Assembly (NCBI GenBank): GCA_035455185.1
Contig: DATIFQ010000504.1
Coordinates: forward strand, 1-57,282
Length of the DNA stretch: 57,282 nucleotides
Source: JAEHDI01 sp035455185
GTDB taxonomy: Bacteria > Acidobacteriota > Terriglobia > Bryobacterales > Bryobacteraceae
Direction: 5' to 3'
Shown: in pieces, positions 54,184 through 57,282 of the stretch
Layout of the letters: each line of letters starts with the position of its first letter
Numbering within the stretch: the stretch's first letter is position 1
Program-made: the position numbers and the translations under genes
The notes under the pieces: model-generated
What the model was told of the DNA's origin: nothing
The model's database searches: none
The model's input: the letters and a program-made list of their open reading frames with translations, nothing else

Positions 54184-55683
54184 ATGGAACGTAGAATCCT
54201 AAAGTGTCAATCTATGGCGCGGGAGCACCGGGCGGAACATGCAATCACCCGGCGCCACCTGTTCGGGACCATGACGGGCGCAGTAGCTGCCGCCTGGCCG
54301 CGGGCGGCAGTCCCCGCCGAGACGAAAGGTGACCCCCGCTTGACCGCCTGGATCTTCATGCAGAGTCCGCTCGAACGGTGGATGCCGGACTTCCACCGTA
54401 CCTTCGATGCGTGGGAGGACGGTGGCGTTCGCGGCATCGCCCTCGGCTACATGCGATTCCAACGCGAGAACGGCACGGTTCCGAGCTTTCCGTCGAATCC
54501 GGACGTCTACCGTGCCTTCGGCGTCAGCCCGCCGCCCGCTTACCCTCACGACCCAGCGAAGGCCAGGCAATTTCACGCAATGCTCGACGACGCCGCAAAG
54601 CGCGGTTGGGAGATCCTGCTGTTCGGACTCGGCCGGCTGGGCGGTTCGCGGCCGCCCGCGGAGGATCCGTTCGACGCCGCTGGTTTCGCCGCCACCGTCC
54701 AGGACGCCATCAATTACTACCCGCAGGCGAACGGCATCATCATCGACGGCCCGGGAGAGCACCACTATGAGCTCGCGTTTCATCACGGCGGCGAGTTGCT
54801 CGAAATCCGCGACTCCGAGAGGCCCCGCCTGGAACTTCTCGGATTCGATCTTGCCCGCCTCGAGAAGGGGATCGCGCACCTGCGCTCACGCCTGCATCAG
54901 CTCACGCCCGCGCTCGTCCGGTACCACTCGCCTGGCGGCCTTATCGCTGATCTCGCGCTCTTTGATGTGAACGAAGACGTCCTTTACTGGCTTCGTACGC
55001 GCCAGGACGTGGCCTTGCGGCACATGGCCGCTATCCGAAAGCAGATCGACGGGTTGAACCGCAAGGTCAAACTGGGCGGAATTCCGCGGACGGCTGTCTT
55101 CTCCGCCCAAACCGCTCAGGATTACGTTCGGATGTCGCCGTATTTCGACTACTGGTTCCCGAAGCACTACTTCTGGCACCGCGGCTTCGACGGCATGTAC
55201 GGCACCATCGCGCGCTGGGTTCAGACCATCAAAGAATGGAATCCTATTTTAACGGAGGAGGATTGTTTCGCCGTCGTGAAGTCGTGGTTTGGAATCGAGC
55301 TTCCCGGCGTTCACTCACTGGCCGACCTGGAGATGGGCTTTCCCGATGAGTTCTTCTCCCGCGTGGTCTATTCCGAAACCCGCCGTGCGCTCGAAGCAGT
55401 TGGCGATCCCGACAAAGTGATCGCCTGGGTCTCGACCGGCCGCCTTCCTCACGCCGGCGACCCAATGCCGGCACGAGACCTCCACAACATTCTGCTTGCA
55501 TCGCGGAAGGCGGGCCTCCGGCGGTTTCTGTTCCACCCCGATCCAAACCTCGGCGCAGCGGAATGGAGCGTTATCTCATCGATGTGCGGCAAGCGGTGGA
55601 TTGAAGATCCGTCAGGCTACTGGCCGCCGGACACCCCGAGGCCGGACTCCTTCAACGGGGCCCGAAAACGCCCGCCGCGGTGA
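54184..55683 (+). CDS. Tat-exported protein of unknown function
   Basis: An approximately 499-aa protein. The N-terminus contains TRRHLFGTMTGAVAAAWPRA, a Tat signal, preceded by about 20 residues that may be untranslated if ATG 54214 is the start. The mature part shows alternating helices and strands compatible with a TIM barrel (RLTAWIFMQSPLERWMPDF, INYYPQANGIIIDGPGEHHY, YFDYWFPKHYFWHRGFDGMY). Acidic residues fall at strand ends, so a glycosidase-like enzyme is possible. I recognise no named family. It ends 27 bases before the convergent CehA-like gene. Confidence 0.7.
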   Translation: MERRILKCQSMAREHRAEHAITRRHLFGTMTGAVAAAWPRAAVPAETKGDPRLTAWIFMQSPLERWMPDFHRTFDAWEDGGVRGIALGYMRFQRENGTVPSFPSNPDVYRAFGVSPPPAYPHDPAKARQFHAMLDDAAKRGWEILLFGLGRLGGSRPPAEDPFDAAGFAATVQDAINYYPQANGIIIDGPGEHHYELAFHHGGELLEIRDSERPRLELLGFDLARLEKGIAHLRSRLHQLTPALVRYHSPGGLIADLALFDVNEDVLYWLRTRQDVALRHMAAIRKQIDGLNRKVKLGGIPRTAVFSAQTAQDYVRMSPYFDYWFPKHYFWHRGFDGMYGTIARWVQTIKEWNPILTEEDCFAVVKSWFGIELPGVHSLADLEMGFPDEFFSRVVYSETRRALEAVGDPDKVIAWVSTGRLPHAGDPMPARDLHNILLASRKAGLRRFLFHPDPNLGAAEWSVISSMCGKRWIEDPSGYWPPDTPRPDSFNGARKRPPR

Positions 55684-55710
55684 CCGCGTCACAAGCGAAT
55701 CCGCTTTCCA

Positions 55711-57282
55711 TCACCGCGTGAGCTTCTTCACGGCAAACTCCAGTCGGACGTCCTGTAGAAGCTCTCGCATTCGTTCGAACGTGCGCCAGTCGGTGAGATC
55801 CTCGGTGCGGAGGCGGAACGTAGATTCGAGCAGGGCAGGGGAATCGAGAAAGATGCTCTTGGTCAGCGGCTCGTAGCCCGGTACGGTCACGCGAATGCGT
55901 GCCGTCGCCCGAGCCTCTAACCGGAACGAGCCGTCCACAAAATCAGCGGCCGTTTCCGCAATCGCCTCCTTGCCCACCATCCGGATCACCTCCCATCTCC
56001 CTCTCAGCGGTCCTCCGGTAATGCCGTCCTTCACAACTGCGGTGATCCGAGCGGGCACGGGCTCTGGCGGACGCGAGCCCTCCGGCTCAAAGTAAACCGG
56101 GTTGGTGATCGCGATGTGCCCGGCATCAGCCCCAAAGCAGCGTGCTATGTACCACGCTCGTTCACGCTCCACCACGTTGAAACCCGATTCGATCTCGGTT
56201 CTCCCGCTTACGGGCTCGAACGTCTTCACAACCACTCCATTCCGGATCAGTTCCACCTTCCGGAGACCCGATGTTGCTGCCCCGGACGCCCATGCCCTGA
56301 TCCTGCCTTTGATGGAGACCAGGCATGGCCCTCCTCCGCACGTCGGTATGCCCACCACGTCGCCACTTCCGTAGCCGTTCATCTCCAGCATCACCAGCGG
56401 GCCGCTTGTCACTAAACTCCGTCCTGTCTTGAGCGCTTCCGCAACCGCAGCCAGGCTAAACCCGCCCCGGACTCGCGTGTACATCCGAACTCTTCCCGGA
56501 ACGCCTCCACCCGGCCGGTCGAACGTCGCATCCGTCGAGCCACTCGCGGCAATGCGGTAGCCCTTGTTCAAAAGCAGGAACCAGAGTTGCTGTGCGCAAT
56601 CATTCGCGGCGGTTTCATGCGGCTGCATCAGGACGTCGATCGTGTCGTACGTCGGACCGGCCACCGTGTCGAAGGGCAGCTCCGCTGCCATGTTGGACAC
56701 GAACTTCTTTTCCTCGACCGGATAGATCCCACGCCCGCCCCACTTTCCCCACCACCAGCGGCACGGATGGCTGTAGGAGACCACACCGCCCAGTGAATGA
56801 ATCAGCGCGTGGCTTTCGAAGTTTGCCGCGGGATCCTTGTCGCTCTCGTAATCGTGAGCACTCAGTGCGAGCAATTCGCCGATGGCGTCCCGGCCATCCT
56901 CGGTGCGCCCGCGCATGCCGGCTGTCCAGCCATGCCCGAGGCACTTCGAGACGTCGCCGCGGTAATAGTTCTTCGGCGCCTCGAGGTTCCAGGTCAGCAG
57001 GAAGTCGTCGGTGCTTGCGTTCCGGCACTCTCGGTCCAGGTCTTCCGGAGTCGCTTGGGGAAGGTTCCAGAGATGCGCGAGCGAGAGATAATCAAGCCCT
57101 TCCGACCTCGCTGCCAGGGCGGCGTAAGCGAAATCCACAGTGACCATCCGCTCGCCGTGGACCATGTGGTCATGGTTGTCGCCGGTGTACCACCCTTCCA
57201 TCCGAAGCGGGGTTCGCCTTTTCAGTTCATAGGTCAGTTCGCGCCGCTCTCCGGCACGCAGCACGAACTTCCGTTCCACAGA
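55711..57282 (-). CDS. CehA/McbA-type metallohydrolase, 5' end outside window
   Basis: At least 522 residues. The frame is open to the right edge, so the true start and any signal peptide lie beyond 57282. The PHP-like metal-binding text GWYTGDNHDHMVHG, GLDYLSLAHLWN, LALSAHDYESD and GVVSYSHPCRWWW (Asp/His clusters) matches the CehA/McbA family of metallohydrolases. ASGSTDATFDRPGGGVPG follows, as in that family. The C-terminal 170 residues are beta-rich, with a carboxypeptidase-regulatory-like module (TARIRVTVPGYEPLTKSIF). The substrate is unknown; the family includes carbaryl and phosphoester hydrolases. Confidence 0.82.
   Translation of the reverse strand, partial: SVERKFVLRAGERRELTYELKRRTPLRMEGWYTGDNHDHMVHGERMVTVDFAYAALAARSEGLDYLSLAHLWNLPQATPEDLDRECRNASTDDFLLTWNLEAPKNYYRGDVSKCLGHGWTAGMRGRTEDGRDAIGELLALSAHDYESDKDPAANFESHALIHSLGGVVSYSHPCRWWWGKWGGRGIYPVEEKKFVSNMAAELPFDTVAGPTYDTIDVLMQPHETAANDCAQQLWFLLLNKGYRIAASGSTDATFDRPGGGVPGRVRMYTRVRGGFSLAAVAEALKTGRSLVTSGPLVMLEMNGYGSGDVVGIPTCGGGPCLVSIKGRIRAWASGAATSGLRKVELIRNGVVVKTFEPVSGRTEIESGFNVVERERAWYIARCFGADAGHIAITNPVYFEPEGSRPPEPVPARITAVVKDGITGGPLRGRWEVIRMVGKEAIAETAADFVDGSFRLEARATARIRVTVPGYEPLTKSIFLDSPALLESTFRLRTEDLTDWRTFERMRELLQDVRLEFAVKKLTR

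Overview
The window is GC-rich, densely coded bacterial DNA. The 35-57 kb part carries many Tat- or Sec-exported carbohydrate enzymes: Gfo/Idh/MocA oxidoreductases, a DUF1080 hydrolase, a PmoA-like protein, a sulfatase, a heparinase-type lyase and exported amidohydrolases. With the exopolysaccharide genes at the left, this suggests a Gram-negative soil or sediment heterotroph, most likely an Acidobacteriota of the Solibacter/Bryobacter type. Planctomycetota or Verrucomicrobiota are possible. This is inferred from gene content; no rRNA or tRNA gene is visible.

Region 1 (about 0-16.8 kb, all +) is the inside of an exopolysaccharide locus. It starts with a decayed polysaccharide deacetylase. Next come a P-loop kinase, an aminoglycoside-phosphotransferase-fold kinase, a GT4 glycosyltransferase, an APS-kinase-like protein, two tandem sulfotransferases, a beta-helix protein, two more glycosyltransferases, a FemAB-like acyltransferase, a second deacetylase, a nucleotide-sugar epimerase, an ExeA-type ATPase and another glycosyltransferase. 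Many stops and starts overlap by 4-8 bases, so most of it is probably co-transcribed. The product is plausibly an acidic, sulfated surface polysaccharide. The set resembles exosortase (XrtA)-linked EPS loci, but no exosortase or flippase lies in the window.

Region 2 (17-20.6 kb) has a PilZ (c-di-GMP) protein, a coiled-coil orphan, a TSUP-family anion permease and, divergent from it, an ATP sulfurylase of the zinc-binding type seen in dissimilatory sulfur metabolism. This enzyme could feed APS/PAPS supply for the sulfotransferases or belong to energy metabolism.

Region 3 (20.6-34.8 kb, -) is the most unusual part. Three giant genes of 2375, 1211 and 1124 aa are separated by only 1 and 4 bases. 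They have no signal peptides and little recognisable homology. Visible parts are an OmpA-like segment in the first, FN3-like beta-sandwiches in the second, and at the end of the third a phospholipase-D-like domain whose visible HKD motif has lost its His and Lys. The operon is preceded by an exact consensus sigma70 promoter (TTGACA, 17-bp spacer, TATAAT) in an AT-rich intergenic region that also holds a palindrome and spaced TACTAT repeats.

Region 4 (35-57.3 kb) is a carbohydrate-catabolism island on both strands. It contains an intact and a motif-less amidohydrolase, a frameshifted transglutaminase-like gene, an esterase-like alpha/beta hydrolase, a five-gene + run (sulfatase, PmoA-like protein, amidohydrolase, Gfo/Idh/MocA, clan-A glycosidase), and on the - strand a heparinase-like lyase, a DUF1080 protein and a second Gfo/Idh/MocA. 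A glycine-zipper protein, a GNAT acetyltransferase, a Tat-exported orphan and a partial CehA/McbA-type metallohydrolase close the window.

A recurrent theme is a family member with lost catalytic residues, in two cases beside an intact paralogue: sulfotransferase 1, the APS-kinase-like protein, the second amidohydrolase, the PLD-like domain and the second deacetylase.
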